From: Planctomycetota bacterium
GTDB lineage: Bacteria > Planctomycetota > UBA1135 > GCA-002686595
Reading direction: 5' to 3'
Assembly: GCA_012959525.1 (NCBI GenBank)
Contig: DUDB01000059.1
Coordinates: 17,519-81,518, forward strand
DNA length: 64,000 nt
The notes under the pieces are model-generated. The model saw nothing but the letters and a program-made list of their open reading frames with translations, made no database searches and was not told the DNA's origin. Below, one piece after another: positions 9,038 to 18,603 of this stretch; within the stretch, counting starts at the first letter, position 1, and every line of letters begins with the position of its first letter. The translations under genes were made by a program, and so were the position numbers.

Positions 9038-9775
9038 CTAGGCCGACACCAGGCGCCAGAGGACCCAGCTGGCCACCGAGCGCAGGGGGGCCCAGACCTC
9101 GGCCCTTTCCTCCAGTTCCTTGGGTCCGGGCCGCTCCGGGAGCCCGTCCAGAATGCGCAGGCCCTCCTGCAGGCCCAGATCGCCACCGGCCATCACGTCC
9201 TGTCGGCCGAGGCGAAAAAGAAGGAACATCTGAGCCGACCAGACGCCGATACCGCGCACGCGGGTCAGGATCTCGATCACCTCTTCGTCCGGGCGTCGTG
9301 CGATGGTGCGCAGGCCCAGGCTGCCGTCCAGGGTCTTCGCAGCGAGGTCCTTGATCGCAATCGTCTTCGCCCGCGACAGGCCCGCTCCCCTGAGGTGCGC
9401 ATCGGGCAACTTGAGGATCTGGGGCGGGGTGGGGAAGCGGCGGCCCGGTGACAGGCGCCGCACCCTTCCGTGGATGGTGCCCGCGGCCTTGGTGGATAGC
9501 TGCTGATGCACGATGGCCTTGGCCAGGGAGTGGAAGTGCGAGTCCGAATCTGCGCGAATCGGGAACTCAGGGAAGGGCGCCACCTGGCCCATGGCCCGCG
9601 CGAGCAGCGGGTCGCGGCGACGCAGCCCCCGCATCTGGGCGGGAGTGGGTGGCCCGCTGCGCGGGGATCGAGTGGGTCCGGAGGAAGAGGGCATCGGTGC
9701 AGAATGCGATGCGTGCAGGGCCCAGACCAGAGTCGGGATCCAATCGCCGCCAGGATTGTCTGGGACAGGCTTCAT
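9038..9775 (-). CDS. HhH-GPD DNA glycosylase (3-methyladenine DNA glycosylase II/AlkA type)
   Basis: 245 aa at most; an internal ATG at about 9694 may be the true start. The HhH-GPD superfamily is shown by [13 protein letters not shown], the helix-hairpin-helix [21 protein letters not shown], and the following GGDLGLQEG, whose Asp corresponds to the catalytic aspartate of AlkA-like enzymes. It would remove alkylated purines from DNA in base excision repair. It has no [4Fe-4S] cysteine loop, unlike Nth/MutY. It converges with oleD (7-base gap) and is divergent from glnN. Confidence 0.88.
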   Translation of the reverse strand: MKPVPDNPGGDWIPTLVWALHASHSAPMPSSSGPTRSPRSGPPTPAQMRGLRRRDPLLARAMGQVAPFPEFPIRADSDSHFHSLAKAIVHQQLSTKAAGTIHGRVRRLSPGRRFPTPPQILKLPDAHLRGAGLSRAKTIAIKDLAAKTLDGSLGLRTIARRPDEEVIEILTRVRGIGVWSAQMFLLFRLGRQDVMAGGDLGLQEGLRILDGLPERPGPKELEERAEVWAPLRSVASWVLWRLVSA

Positions 9776-9879
9776 CTGTACCCGCCTCCCCGCTACATTT
9801 CATCCATCGGCCAGTTCTGGGGCCCCATTCCCCTCTGGCTGCCTTCGATCCTGCTCTTCAAAACCCCCTGCTCCAAGGG

Positions 9880-12102
9880 ATGTCCAACCCGCTCATGATG
9901 GCTACCACCCGGCAAGATGCGATCCGTACTATTTCGTCCGAGATTCTGTGGAACTTGGGCGGCGAGCTCCCCGAGAACGGCGATATGCTTCCCGATTGCT
10001 TTGGGAAGTACGTGTTCAACGATCAGATCCAACGCCAGCGCCTTCCGAAGCCGGTGTACTCGGCCCTGCGCAAGACCATAGAGACGGGTGCCCCTCTTGA
10101 TCCCGACGTGGCCGATTCGGTCGCTGCGGCCATGAAGGACTGGGCCGTTGAACACGGGGCAACGCACTACACCCACTGGTTCCAGCCCATGACGGGCTCG
10201 ACGGCCGAGAAGCACGACTCGTTCCTCAACCCGACGGATGATGGTGGAGCCATCTTGGAGTTCTCGGGACGAGAGCTCTCCCAGGGCGAGCCCGACGCGA
10301 GCTCTTTCCCCACCGGCGGCCTACGCGCCACGTTCGAGGCTCGCGGCTACACCGCCTGGGATCCCACATCGCCCGCGTTCCTTCGTAAGAGCGAAGGCGG
10401 TGCCACCCTGACGATCCCCACGGCCTTCTGCTCGTGGACAGGGGAAGCCCTGGACAAGAAGACACCGCTGCTTCGCTCCTGCGAGGCCCTCTCCACTTCG
10501 GCCGTCCGACTGCTGAACCTGATCGGGGAGAGTCACGTGAGTCGCGTGATGCCCAGCGCGGGCACCGAGCAGGAGTACTTCCTGATCGACCGCCAGTTCT
10601 ACCGTATGCGCCCCGACCTGGTGGCATGCGGGCGCACGCTCTTCGGTGCACGCGCGTTCAAGGGCCAAGAGTTCGATGACCACTATTTCGGGAACATCAG
10701 CCAGCGCGTGTTGCGCTTCATGCACGAAATGGAGAACGAGCTCTGGATGCTGGGCGTCCCAGCCAAGACGCGCCACAACGAGGTGGCACCCTCCCAGTTC
10801 GAGCTGGCCCCTGTCTACTCCAGGGTGTCGGTCGCCACGGACCAGAACATGCTGACCATGGACGTCATCAAGGAGGTGGCCGAGCGCCACGGCCTGACGG
10901 CGCTCATGCATGAGAAGCCCTTCGCCCGCCTGAACGGCAGCGGCAAGCATCTGAACTGGTCCCTGGGGGACAACGCCGGCAAGAACCTGCTCGACCCCGG
11001 CAGTACGCCCCACGAGAACCTGCGCTTCATCTTGACCCTGACCGCCATCATCCGTGGCGTGGATCTGCACCAGGATCTGTTGCGCGCGTCCATCGCGTCC
11101 GCAGGCAACGACCATCGCCTGGGGGCCAACGAGGCTCCGCCCGCGATCATCTCGATCTTCGTCGGCCAGCAGCTTGAGGAGATCGTGCAATCGATCATCG
11201 AGGGCCGCAGCCCGGAGACCGGAAGCCAGGAAGAGACCATCCGTCTCGGCGTCACCTCCCTGCCGGAGCTGCCGCGTGACATCTCGGACCGCAACCGCAC
11301 CTCGCCCTTCGCCTTTACGGGCAACAAGTTCGAGTTCCGGGCAGTGGCCTCAAGCCAGTCCGTCGCCTACCCGGCAGCCTTCATCAACTTGATCGTGGCC
11401 GAGTCCATGGACTATCTGGCCGATCAGATCGAAGCCAAGGGTGGCCCCTCGACCGAGAACATCCAAGCTGTGGTGCGCGAGGCCCTCGCCTCCCACCAGC
11501 GCATTCTGTTCTCGGGGGACAACTACTCCGACGAGTGGCGTGAGGAAGCCGCGCGCCGTGGTCTGCACAACAGGCCGGGCACGCCCGAGGCTCTGTCGGA
11601 CTGGGTCAGTGAGACCAACCTCTCGCTCTACGAGCGCTATGGAGTGTTTTCACGCAGTGAGGCCCACTCGCGTCTCAGTGTCCAGATGGAAACCTACGCC
11701 AACAAGGTCAACGTCGAGGCCATCGCAACGCGCGACATCGCCATGACCATGATCCTGCCGGCTGCCATGGCCTACCAGAAGAACTTGGCCGACTCCATCG
11801 CTGCCACCGAGGGAGCCATGGGCGCGGATTGGGATGCGAAGGTGCTGAATTCCCAGCGCGAGGTCTTGTCCCTGGCCTCCAATCAGATTGCCGACATGAA
11901 GCAGGCCATCGACAACCTTCTGGCCATCCAGGAGGAGTTGGAGGCGAGCGATCATGGCGAGGCCGAGAGAGCTCACGCCTACCGCGATCGAGTCATCCCC
12001 GCCATGGACGCGGTGCGCGAGCGTTGCGACCTGCTGGAGCGCCTGGTGAGCGACAACCTCTGGCCCCTGCCCAAGTACCGGGAGATGCTCTTCATCCACT
12101 AG
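9880..12102 (+). CDS. glnN: Glutamine synthetase type III
   Basis: 740 aa, the usual length of GSIII, much longer than GSI or GSII. Family signatures include [28 protein letters not shown] (metal-ligand glutamates), [14 protein letters not shown], the [11 protein letters not shown] segment (ammonia/metal site) and [17 protein letters not shown]. It makes glutamine from glutamate, ammonia and ATP. ATG 9880 is chosen; ATGs at 9895 and 9898 are alternatives because AAGGGA at 9875-9880 could serve them as ribosome binding site. A GC-rich inverted repeat follows the gene. Confidence 0.96.
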   Translation: MSNPLMMATTRQDAIRTISSEILWNLGGELPENGDMLPDCFGKYVFNDQIQRQRLPKPVYSALRKTIETGAPLDPDVADSVAAAMKDWAVEHGATHYTHWFQPMTGSTAEKHDSFLNPTDDGGAILEFSGRELSQGEPDASSFPTGGLRATFEARGYTAWDPTSPAFLRKSEGGATLTIPTAFCSWTGEALDKKTPLLRSCEALSTSAVRLLNLIGESHVSRVMPSAGTEQEYFLIDRQFYRMRPDLVACGRTLFGARAFKGQEFDDHYFGNISQRVLRFMHEMENELWMLGVPAKTRHNEVAPSQFELAPVYSRVSVATDQNMLTMDVIKEVAERHGLTALMHEKPFARLNGSGKHLNWSLGDNAGKNLLDPGSTPHENLRFILTLTAIIRGVDLHQDLLRASIASAGNDHRLGANEAPPAIISIFVGQQLEEIVQSIIEGRSPETGSQEETIRLGVTSLPELPRDISDRNRTSPFAFTGNKFEFRAVASSQSVAYPAAFINLIVAESMDYLADQIEAKGGPSTENIQAVVREALASHQRILFSGDNYSDEWREEAARRGLHNRPGTPEALSDWVSETNLSLYERYGVFSRSEAHSRLSVQMETYANKVNVEAIATRDIAMTMILPAAMAYQKNLADSIAATEGAMGADWDAKVLNSQREVLSLASNQIADMKQAIDNLLAIQEELEASDHGEAERAHAYRDRVIPAMDAVRERCDLLERLVSDNLWPLPKYREMLFIH

Positions 12103-12130
12103 AGCCGTCCGAAGCTTGAAGTCACAGAAT

Positions 12131-12182
12131 CGGCCCGCCCGGCCCCCACGGTGATGAACCATCGGAGGGGCCGGGCGGGCCG
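12131..12182 (+). terminator. Strong GC-rich hairpin after glnN
   Basis: A perfect 16-bp inverted repeat (arms CGGCCCGCCCGGCCCC and its complement) with a 20-base spacer lies about 30 bases after the glnN stop. No run of T follows, so this is a hairpin terminator of the non-canonical kind or a transcript-stabilising structure. Confidence 0.6.
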
Positions 12183-12204
12183 CTCTGATGAATCCCGAGG
12201 TGAT

Positions 12205-12281
12205 TGGTAGCGGTGACTGGACTTGAACCAGTGACTTCAGGCTTATGAAGCCTGCGCTCTAACCAACTGAGCTACACCGCC
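12205..12281 (-). tRNA. tRNA-Met (anticodon CAT)
   Basis: Cloverleaf folded by eye on the minus strand: acceptor GGCGGTG/CACCGCT (one G-T pair), D arm GCTC/GAGC with AGTTGGTTA loop, anticodon arm CAGGC-TTCATAA-GCCTG, variable loop AAGTC, T arm ACTGG-TTCAAGT-CCAGT, discriminator A, and CCA encoded in the gene. The anticodon is CAT. The GGC start and normal acceptor pairing argue for elongator Met rather than initiator; a tRNA-Ile2 with modified C34 cannot be fully excluded. Confidence 0.95.
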
Positions 12282-12626
12282 GTTTTGGGGGGCGAACTCT
12301 AGCCCCTCCCCCCGTCCAGGGTCAAGCAGGCCGGAGGGTGGCTAGCCGATCCCGCATCCTATCCGACGGTTTTTTCGAGATTCCCTGTCCCGTTTCCCCT
12401 CCGGGACACCTCTGGATCCTGGGAAGGGAGCCTCAGTGCACACAGCGGCTCCCCGACTCCTCCAGACAGGTATCTGAGCCGGCGAATGACCAACGGGCTC
12501 TCCCTCTGAGGACCCCAGGATCGTGTCGGCATCCCTCCGGCACTCCCAACGGGGACCTCTTGAGATTGCCTGACGGAGATGACTTGAGAGAGTCAGGGCG
12601 CCTCGGCTTGCCGGGGCGCCCACTCC
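12282..12626. other. Non-coding gap
   Basis: About 345 bases between the tRNA and the cupin gene with no convincing gene. A short hairpin of GGGCGCC/GGCGCCC near 12597-12621 lies just after the cupin stop on the minus strand and could be its terminator. The tRNA promoter should also lie here. Confidence 0.5.
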
Positions 12627-13058
12627 TCACTCTCCCGTCCCCGAGGAGCTCTCTTCGAGCTCGATGCCCCCTCGGGCCACGGCGAAGAGCAGACAGGGAG
12701 GGTTTCCGGGGCCCGCGTCCTGGGCGAAGTCCCCTAGGGCCACGGGAGCATGGGTCGAGCCCGGCGGATACCGCAGATAGGTACCCGCACCGTGCTCGCC
12801 GAACTCATCCCTGTATCCACCAGAGAGTATGAGTACGTCTTCGAAGTCCAAGTGCCTGTGAGCCGGATATCCCCTGCCCGGCTGCATGCGGATCAGGGCG
12901 CTGACACCGCCTTCGGGAGACTTGCCGGGGACCAGCGGCTTCCACTGGATACCCTCGTAACGAGTATCCAGCCAACCACAATCGACCTCCGCAGCGTCTA
13001 GGTGCGCCTCCAGCCCAAGGCGCGTGATGACAGGCGAGTGGGTTCGAGCGGAGGTCAT
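12627..13058 (-). CDS. Cupin-domain protein (ChrR-like)
   Basis: 143 aa single cupin. About residues 30-120 match the ChrR/anti-ECF-sigma cupin type: a WKPLVPGKSPEGG strand, then PAHRHLDFEDVLILSGGYRDE, which supplies the metal-binding His-x-His...Glu set, then YLRYPPGSTHAPV with the last His. The zinc anti-sigma N-terminal domain of full-length ChrR is missing, so it is a stand-alone metal-binding cupin, perhaps a dioxygenase or sensor. No sigma factor gene is next to it. Confidence 0.82.
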   Translation of the reverse strand: MTSARTHSPVITRLGLEAHLDAAEVDCGWLDTRYEGIQWKPLVPGKSPEGGVSALIRMQPGRGYPAHRHLDFEDVLILSGGYRDEFGEHGAGTYLRYPPGSTHAPVALGDFAQDAGPGNPPCLLFAVARGGIELEESSSGTGE

Positions 13059-13402
13059 AGCCCCCAGTCTAGCTCAAGCGAGCCAAGGCTAAGAACTCTG
13101 CGGGTCAACATGAGATCCGTATTGGTCTAATCTGCCCCGCACGGAAGGTTTTCACAGCATTCGGAGCGTCGAGGGGCTCACATGCCGTAGCCTGTCTAGT
13201 GGATGGCTTCGGCTGTCCGTGAAAGTGAGCATCGGCAGGAGACACTTGGTCTTGCGAGCGACCTTGCGTCAGGGAAGCTTGCCGATACTCCTCTCTCCCT
13301 CGGGCCAGTAGAGGTTTCCCCCTCTGCTGGCCCTCTTTCGTGCAGGACGCGCAGCCGCATGCGGGCCCGACCAACACGGCCCTCGTAGTGCAGTCGGGCG
13401 AC
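13059..13402. other. Non-coding gap
   Basis: About 340 bases between the cupin and Ppx/GppA genes. A 105-codon open frame on the minus strand overlaps the end of the Ppx/GppA gene but its composition (Cys, Thr, Arg and Pro rich, no domain) looks like a chance frame. I see no RNA gene or clear promoter. Confidence 0.4.
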
Positions 13403-14341
13403 TCAGCCGTGCAGCAGTTCAAGCGCTACACCGTGGCGCAGCCCGAGGGCACTGATCCGCGCATTACGTGCACCAATGCGTTCGAGTCCAGCCGCGATGC
13501 AGACCAATCCGGCAGGCAGGATCTCGACGCGCTGGGACTCGATGGGAAGGCGCTCTCGATCTGCAGGGGACATGTCAATAAGTCGTTCGGCCCATGCCCT
13601 TGCGGCACCCACATCAACGCGCGTGCCTTCGACCTGAAGAGGGTCGAACTGCTCCAGACCCTTCTCAAGGCAGGCCAGATTGGATGCGCTTCCGCCCAGC
13701 AGCACCACCGTGCGCTCTCGGGCGAAGCCTTCCGGGAAGCACTCGAACGAACGTCGAACATGTTCCCACAAGCCGGGCGCGCCTCCCGGCTCCAGGGGTG
13801 CGCTTGACCCCATTCCCAGGAATCGTTCAGTCAGAACCAGGGCGCCAACCGGGGCAGAGATCTGCTCCAGAGGCCCATCGCCAGCCAATTCCGTCGAACC
13901 ACCGCCCACGTCAAGGGTGACCCACTCCTCCGCGCCCGATGATCCCAACGCCGATCGTCCAAGCCGCCCCTCTTCCGCGCCCGAGAGGATGTCGACACGC
14001 AGTCCCAGTTCCTCCTCACAGCGCTGGACGAACGCCGCGGCATCGCTGGCCCGACGCAGAACTGCCGTCGCGGTGACCCGCAACCGTTCGGGTGCCACCC
14101 CCAGGTTCATGGCCCTCGTCTTGAAGTTGGCCAGGGCGTTGAGAGTGCGTTCCACGGCCTCGGGCGCGAGGCTCAGAGGGGCGCCCTCGCCCGCCGAGGC
14201 TCGACGCTCCCCAAGCCGGACGGCCTCACAATCCTGGGCAAGGACCTCGAGCCCCCGCCCCGGCGCACTTCTTGCCACGAGCAGCAGGGCCGTGTTGGTG
14301 CCTAGGTCGATGGCCGCCACCGGCTCACTCGAACCGCTCAC
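13403..14341 (-). CDS. Ppx/GppA-family phosphatase
   Basis: 312 aa from GTG 14341, which overlaps the upstream stop as GTGA. The ASKHA-fold signatures are in order: phosphate-1 AAIDLGTNTALLLVAR, LRVTATAVLRRASDA, ILSGAEEGRLGRSAL, phosphate-2 VTLDVGGGSTELA, and a GLRHGVALELL end. Family members hydrolyse polyphosphate or pppGpp. It is the short, two-domain form (about 300 aa) lacking the C-terminal HD-like domain of E. coli Ppx, so substrate cannot be decided. Co-transcribed with the gene upstream. Confidence 0.93.
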   Translation of the reverse strand: MSGSSEPVAAIDLGTNTALLLVARSAPGRGLEVLAQDCEAVRLGERRASAGEGAPLSLAPEAVERTLNALANFKTRAMNLGVAPERLRVTATAVLRRASDAAAFVQRCEEELGLRVDILSGAEEGRLGRSALGSSGAEEWVTLDVGGGSTELAGDGPLEQISAPVGALVLTERFLGMGSSAPLEPGGAPGLWEHVRRSFECFPEGFARERTVVLLGGSASNLACLEKGLEQFDPLQVEGTRVDVGAARAWAERLIDMSPADRERLPIESQRVEILPAGLVCIAAGLERIGARNARISALGLRHGVALELLHG

Positions 14342-16797
14342 TGATCGTCGCCGCCTCGGCGGCGCGATTCCTTGAGGCTCACCTCGAACGAGGTCGAATC
14401 GGCCGAAACCCGGACCGTGCTCGCGTGGGAGTTCCACGCGGAGTGGCGCACCAACAATCGCCACTCGTACATGCCCACCTGTGAGGTGCTGTACTCCCCC
14501 TTGAGGCCACGGGCACGCAGACGGAGACTCTTGGGCACGGCGACGTACTCCAAGCTCTCCTGGCCCGCGACGCGCTGGAGCCTGACGTCAGCCCCCGAGA
14601 GCGCTCGACCCGACCCATCCTTCACGTGGACCTTCACCCTCCAGGTGTGGCGCGTCTCCGCCCGGCCCAGGTCGACCCTGTCCCCCGGGGCCAGATGCAC
14701 CATGGGGAAGGTGAGTGCCTCCGCATTGGATCCCGTCGCCGAGAGGGTCAGCTTCTTCACGGGGGGCCCGGTAAGTTCAAAACGGGTACCGTCCAAGCTG
14801 ATCGTCTGGTAACGATACCCATGAAAGCGCAAGCCCTTGACCGGCTTGCCACTGCCCTTCATGACGATCTCGCCAGCCAGCACGCAGGGAGCCTCCTCAA
14901 CTTCCGGTACCAGCCGCAGCTCCGCAAGAGAGGCGAAGGGAACGTCCACGGTCACCTTGGACTCGTCACGGGCCGGGAATCCGGGAGCCGACGCACCCAG
15001 ACTCCACGAACCGGGAGAGAGCCCCTCCAGCACGAATCGGCCATACTCGTCGGCGGTCGCGTAGCGCGAGCGGGAACGCCGGGAAGCAGAGTCCCGGGCT
15101 CGCACGCGGGCACCGCCGATGCCCCAGCCGTCCGGATCGAGGACTACACCCTCCAGTGAATGCGTAGGTTGGACCCGGAGTTCCAACCCCTCGAGGTCCT
15201 GATCAACGGTCTTGGTCAAGGTACCTGAGGTGTAGCCTTCGAGGTCAGCCGTCAGGCGGCAGCGGCCCGCCGGAACTCCGTGGAGGACAAACGCGCCCTG
15301 TGCATCCGTGGTCGTGATCCGCACCGCCAGTTCCTGTTCTCGCCACCCCACGATCCCCTGGACCTCCACCCCGGCCAGGGGCAACCCATCGGTGTCGTGA
15401 ACGATTCCTCGCAGCTCGAAGCCCTCCCCCAGCCGCAGGATCAGGCCCGCCCGAGACTCACCGGACTGGAGCCTGATCGAATCGGAGATGGCGAAGCCGC
15501 CGCTGGTAGCCGCGCCACCGGAGCCACTCCTTGAGGAGATGGCCGTCACGAGGAAGGAAGAGCTAGCGGGAGCGATCTTGAATTCAAAGTCCCCAGCGGC
15601 GTCCGTGATGGTGGCGCCTGCCACACCGCCCTCTCTTGAGGGGTACTGATTCCAACTCCTGCGGGACCACTCGGCGCCTTGGACGCAGCGCACTTCACTT
15701 CCGGCGACCCCCTGGCCCTGGGGGTCCACCACACGACCCGCGAGACGAGCTGCCGGAGAGAAGAGGAAGCGCTGCTCATGATTGCCGGATTGGAGAGAGA
15801 TCTCGACGTTTTCGGTCAACTCGTCGCCCCAGGGTGTTCGAATGTGAATCCGGTGGGTTCCCGAGCTGAGGCCGGTGAATGGGGCTCGTCCGTTGGCCTC
15901 GGTGAAGGCCTGCAGGGAAACCAGATCCTCAAGTGGATTGCCGCGACCCATGAGAACCGGCTCAACCTCCACGAGAGCACCCTGGACCGGCCCCCCTTGC
16001 GCCCTGGTCTCTACCAGAGCCGTAAAGGACTCTCCCAGGGGCATACTGATCAGGACGTCCGTGCGCTGACCTCGCTCTACCTGAACACCGCTCCGCAGGA
16101 CGGGCGGGGCACCCTCCTTGATGGCGGCCACCGCGTAGGCACCCGTTGGCAGGTTGGTGAATTCAAACCCACCATCATCCAGGACGACCTGAATGGCCAT
16201 CGAATCCTCTTCCAATCGGCCACCCCCCCAGCGCCACAGATGCACCTGAGCCTCGCTACCTGATCCGGCCCCGGGCCCCACCAGGCGGCCGCTGATGGAG
16301 CCGGCCGGCTGCATGAAAATCACCCACTCTTCTGCAGTGGGTTCTGGCAACTGCGGGGCGTGCAGATCCACGTACTCGGGGTGGGACACCAGGAAGCTGC
16401 CCTCGAGCCCTTCGGGCAGGGAGATCTCGAAGGTCCCTTCTTCAGAGCTGGTCGCCTCGCGGGAAAGCTCCCCCAGCGAAGCCAGCACCTGGCCATCAGG
16501 AATGGCCAAGGCCGTGCCTTGCTCCACCAGGCGCCCCTTGAGCGACACCTCATGGCCACCGAATGGAGCTTGGGTGCGCGCCAGGCCCGTGTCCACGTCG
16601 TCCATTGCGGGCAACCGATCCGGTGCGATGATCCCCTCCAAGGCGCTCGGTTCAGGGCCTTCCCGGAGCGCGGGCGGCTTCGCCCTCTTGAGCGGCTCTG
16701 GCCCCTGCCCGTCACCACCGAGGAGGGCCACCCCCACAACCGTTCCCACGGCTAGCAAGATCAGAACCAGAACGAGGGATTGGTTACGCATGGCCAT
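14338..16797 (-). CDS. Membrane-anchored protein with carboxypeptidase-regulatory-like repeats
   Basis: 819 aa. The N-terminus is a signal/transmembrane segment (about residues 5-28), so the rest is extracytoplasmic. The body is a series of beta-sandwich domains of the CarboxypepD_reg/Cna-B type, recognisable by repeated G-x-V-x-D-x-x-G-x-x-l-x-G-a-x-V patterns, for example GRVVDPQGQGVAGSEVRC, GIVHDTDGLPLAGVEVQG and GVVLDPDGWGIGGARVRA. The role is probably structural or adhesive; no catalytic motif is visible. The 3' end overlaps the Ppx/GppA start. M3 (16791) is an equally good start. Confidence 0.8.
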   Translation of the reverse strand: MAMRNQSLVLVLILLAVGTVVGVALLGGDGQGPEPLKRAKPPALREGPEPSALEGIIAPDRLPAMDDVDTGLARTQAPFGGHEVSLKGRLVEQGTALAIPDGQVLASLGELSREATSSEEGTFEISLPEGLEGSFLVSHPEYVDLHAPQLPEPTAEEWVIFMQPAGSISGRLVGPGAGSGSEAQVHLWRWGGGRLEEDSMAIQVVLDDGGFEFTNLPTGAYAVAAIKEGAPPVLRSGVQVERGQRTDVLISMPLGESFTALVETRAQGGPVQGALVEVEPVLMGRGNPLEDLVSLQAFTEANGRAPFTGLSSGTHRIHIRTPWGDELTENVEISLQSGNHEQRFLFSPAARLAGRVVDPQGQGVAGSEVRCVQGAEWSRRSWNQYPSREGGVAGATITDAAGDFEFKIAPASSSFLVTAISSRSGSGGAATSGGFAISDSIRLQSGESRAGLILRLGEGFELRGIVHDTDGLPLAGVEVQGIVGWREQELAVRITTTDAQGAFVLHGVPAGRCRLTADLEGYTSGTLTKTVDQDLEGLELRVQPTHSLEGVVLDPDGWGIGGARVRARDSASRRSRSRYATADEYGRFVLEGLSPGSWSLGASAPGFPARDESKVTVDVPFASLAELRLVPEVEEAPCVLAGEIVMKGSGKPVKGLRFHGYRYQTISLDGTRFELTGPPVKKLTLSATGSNAEALTFPMVHLAPGDRVDLGRAETRHTWRVKVHVKDGSGRALSGADVRLQRVAGQESLEYVAVPKSLRLRARGLKGEYSTSQVGMYEWRLLVRHSAWNSHASTVRVSADSTSFEVSLKESRRRGGDDQ

Positions 16798-16806
16798 GGT
16801 CGGATC

Positions 16807-17688
16807 TCAGGTTCCCGCCAAGCGGGGAAAACAACCGTAGCACTGGCCCTCCGGACTGAACACCTGAACCCTTGTTCCATCTTGGTCAAGCACCAGTAGG
16901 CGGGCCTGGGTGGCGCCTGATCGGAGTCCTCCCTGCTCGACGACTACGTCTTCCAGCGCCGATACCTCACCGGCACGCGTGCCCTCCTCCGCAAGGACCT
17001 TGCGTACACGCCCCCGCAGGTCGAGGAGCAGGAGGGCACTTGTCGGGGAGGTCACCGCGACCACCAGGGTGTTCTCGTCCAGGATATCCAAGGCCACGGG
17101 AGCTGCGCTGCGCCCTCGACCATCCAGAACCGGCAGCGAATAGTGGAACTCCCCGGAGCGGAAGACCTGAATCTGTCCTGCTCCCTCTTCCGCCGCGTAG
17201 AGCCACTCGCCCGCCTGAGCCAGCCCGGCGAGGTCGCGGAACACGCCTCTCGGATCGCCCAGGGGTCGCAGTGACTGCACCCGCCCCTCGTGCGCGCGAA
17301 AAAACTGCAGCGCGTGGCGTCGATGACCGCGGGAGGCGATCAACAGGGTGAGCTCATCATCACTCCCCAGAGTCAACACGTCCGCCGGGGCACCGAGCAC
17401 ACCCTTGGCATCACGGGACCGGGCTTCCTCCGGGTCCCCCACACACGCCACCTGCACACCGAAGAGAGTAAAGGCGCGCACCACTCCCGCGGGCTGGTCA
17501 GCCACCCAGAGGCGGTGGTCGTCGTCCATGGCAAGGCCCGACGCGCTGGAACGCCCTTGGGCCTCATCGCAGAATGAGAAGCAGGTCTGCAGAGGCCGGC
17601 CGTCCAGGTCGTAGCTTGAGACCCAAGCCGTCTTGGCCTGGCGGCCCACGTACAGGACGCCGTCGTGCAGGGTGAGGCTGCCGTACAT
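16807..17688 (-). CDS. NHL-like beta-propeller protein
   Basis: 293 aa. Repeating blade-like units (LTLHDGVLYVG, GLAMDDDHRLWVAD, LAQAGEWLYAAEEGAGQIQVF, DVVVEQGG...RLLVLDQDGTRVQVFSPEG) suggest a six-bladed NHL/SMP-30-like propeller. It has no obvious signal peptide or catalytic residues. ATG 17688 lies 2 bases after the stop of the metallophosphoesterase; a longer upstream frame overlapping that gene is judged a shadow. Function unknown. Confidence 0.72.
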   Translation of the reverse strand: MYGSLTLHDGVLYVGRQAKTAWVSSYDLDGRPLQTCFSFCDEAQGRSSASGLAMDDDHRLWVADQPAGVVRAFTLFGVQVACVGDPEEARSRDAKGVLGAPADVLTLGSDDELTLLIASRGHRRHALQFFRAHEGRVQSLRPLGDPRGVFRDLAGLAQAGEWLYAAEEGAGQIQVFRSGEFHYSLPVLDGRGRSAAPVALDILDENTLVVAVTSPTSALLLLDLRGRVRKVLAEEGTRAGEVSALEDVVVEQGGLRSGATQARLLVLDQDGTRVQVFSPEGQCYGCFPRLAGT

Positions 17689-17690
17689 GG

Positions 17691-18587
17691 CTACAGGGCG
17701 GCGCACCCTTTGAGCTGTAGGTACACCACCTCGGCCGGAGCCCCCACGCGCAGGGGAACCGCAACGACGCCCAGCCCCCGGGAGACGATCAGGGTGGTCG
17801 GACCCAGGTCGAGCCGGAGGCCCGGGTGCTGCGGACCCAGCCGACGCAGGAGGGGCAGGTCCACCTGGGTTCCGTGGGTGTGGCCCGAGAGAATGGCCGT
17901 GCAGCCCGCCCCGGCGATGGCTGAAGCCCCGCGCGGGTTGTGGCACAGGACGATCTCCACGTCGCCCGGCTGCACGGGCCCGCGAGCTCGATCCAGATCC
18001 ACGTCCTTGGCCTCCTCCAGGTCTTCGAGGCCCACGAGAGCTAGGACCCCGCCACCCAACTCGAAGCGCTCGCACTCATTGCGCAGAAAACGGATCCCGC
18101 GTTCGGCGTAGGCCTCCGCGATGCGCCCCTCATTGCGGCCGCGGTAATCGTGGTTGCCGAAGACTGCAAACGTGCCCAGCGGGGACTGTAGCCGGGCCAA
18201 GTCATCCAGCACCGTCAGAGACTCCTTCCATTGGTGCGCGATCATGTCGCCGGTGATCACGACCATGTCTGGGCAGCGCCGAGCCACGGCCTCCACCACC
18301 GCGGACAGGTCCCCAGACCCCAGAAAGGCGCCGGCATGCAGATCCGAGAGCTGCGCAATGGTCAGCCCTTCCAGACCCGGATCTAGACCTGGAACGCGCA
18401 CGGTCTCGAATCGCTCGACAAAGCGACCGGGGGCGAGGTGTTGCTTGCAGTAGAGCCAACGCCCCCCCATGGCCACGAAGCTGTGCTCCGCCACCCAAGA
18501 GAGGCCCCGGCGAACGCGCCCGTGGCGCCTAGCAGGTACGCGTACCCCCTGGCCTACAGGTTCGGAGGGATCGGGTACGGAGGCCAT
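17691..18587 (-). CDS. Calcineurin-like metallophosphoesterase
   Basis: 298 aa from ATG 18587, which clears the gltX stop at 18604; an ATG at 18641 would overlap gltX. All metal-binding signatures are present in order: SDLHAG, TGDM, GNHD, LCHNP and GHTHGTQ. This arrangement resembles the YkuE/LpxG-type phosphoesterases, which act on membrane lipids or UDP-diacylglucosamine, but no N-terminal membrane helix is obvious, so the substrate is open. Co-directional with gltX. Confidence 0.9.
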   Translation of the reverse strand: MASVPDPSEPVGQGVRVPARRHGRVRRGLSWVAEHSFVAMGGRWLYCKQHLAPGRFVERFETVRVPGLDPGLEGLTIAQLSDLHAGAFLGSGDLSAVVEAVARRCPDMVVITGDMIAHQWKESLTVLDDLARLQSPLGTFAVFGNHDYRGRNEGRIAEAYAERGIRFLRNECERFELGGGVLALVGLEDLEEAKDVDLDRARGPVQPGDVEIVLCHNPRGASAIAGAGCTAILSGHTHGTQVDLPLLRRLGPQHPGLRLDLGPTTLIVSRGLGVVAVPLRVGAPAEVVYLQLKGCAAL

Positions 18588-18603
18588 CGAACCACTCAAT
18601 CCG

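Noticed and set aside
13105..13422. Minus-strand 105-codon frame
   Set aside because: Overlaps the 3' end of the Ppx/GppA gene, has no ribosome binding site, no domain and a random composition.
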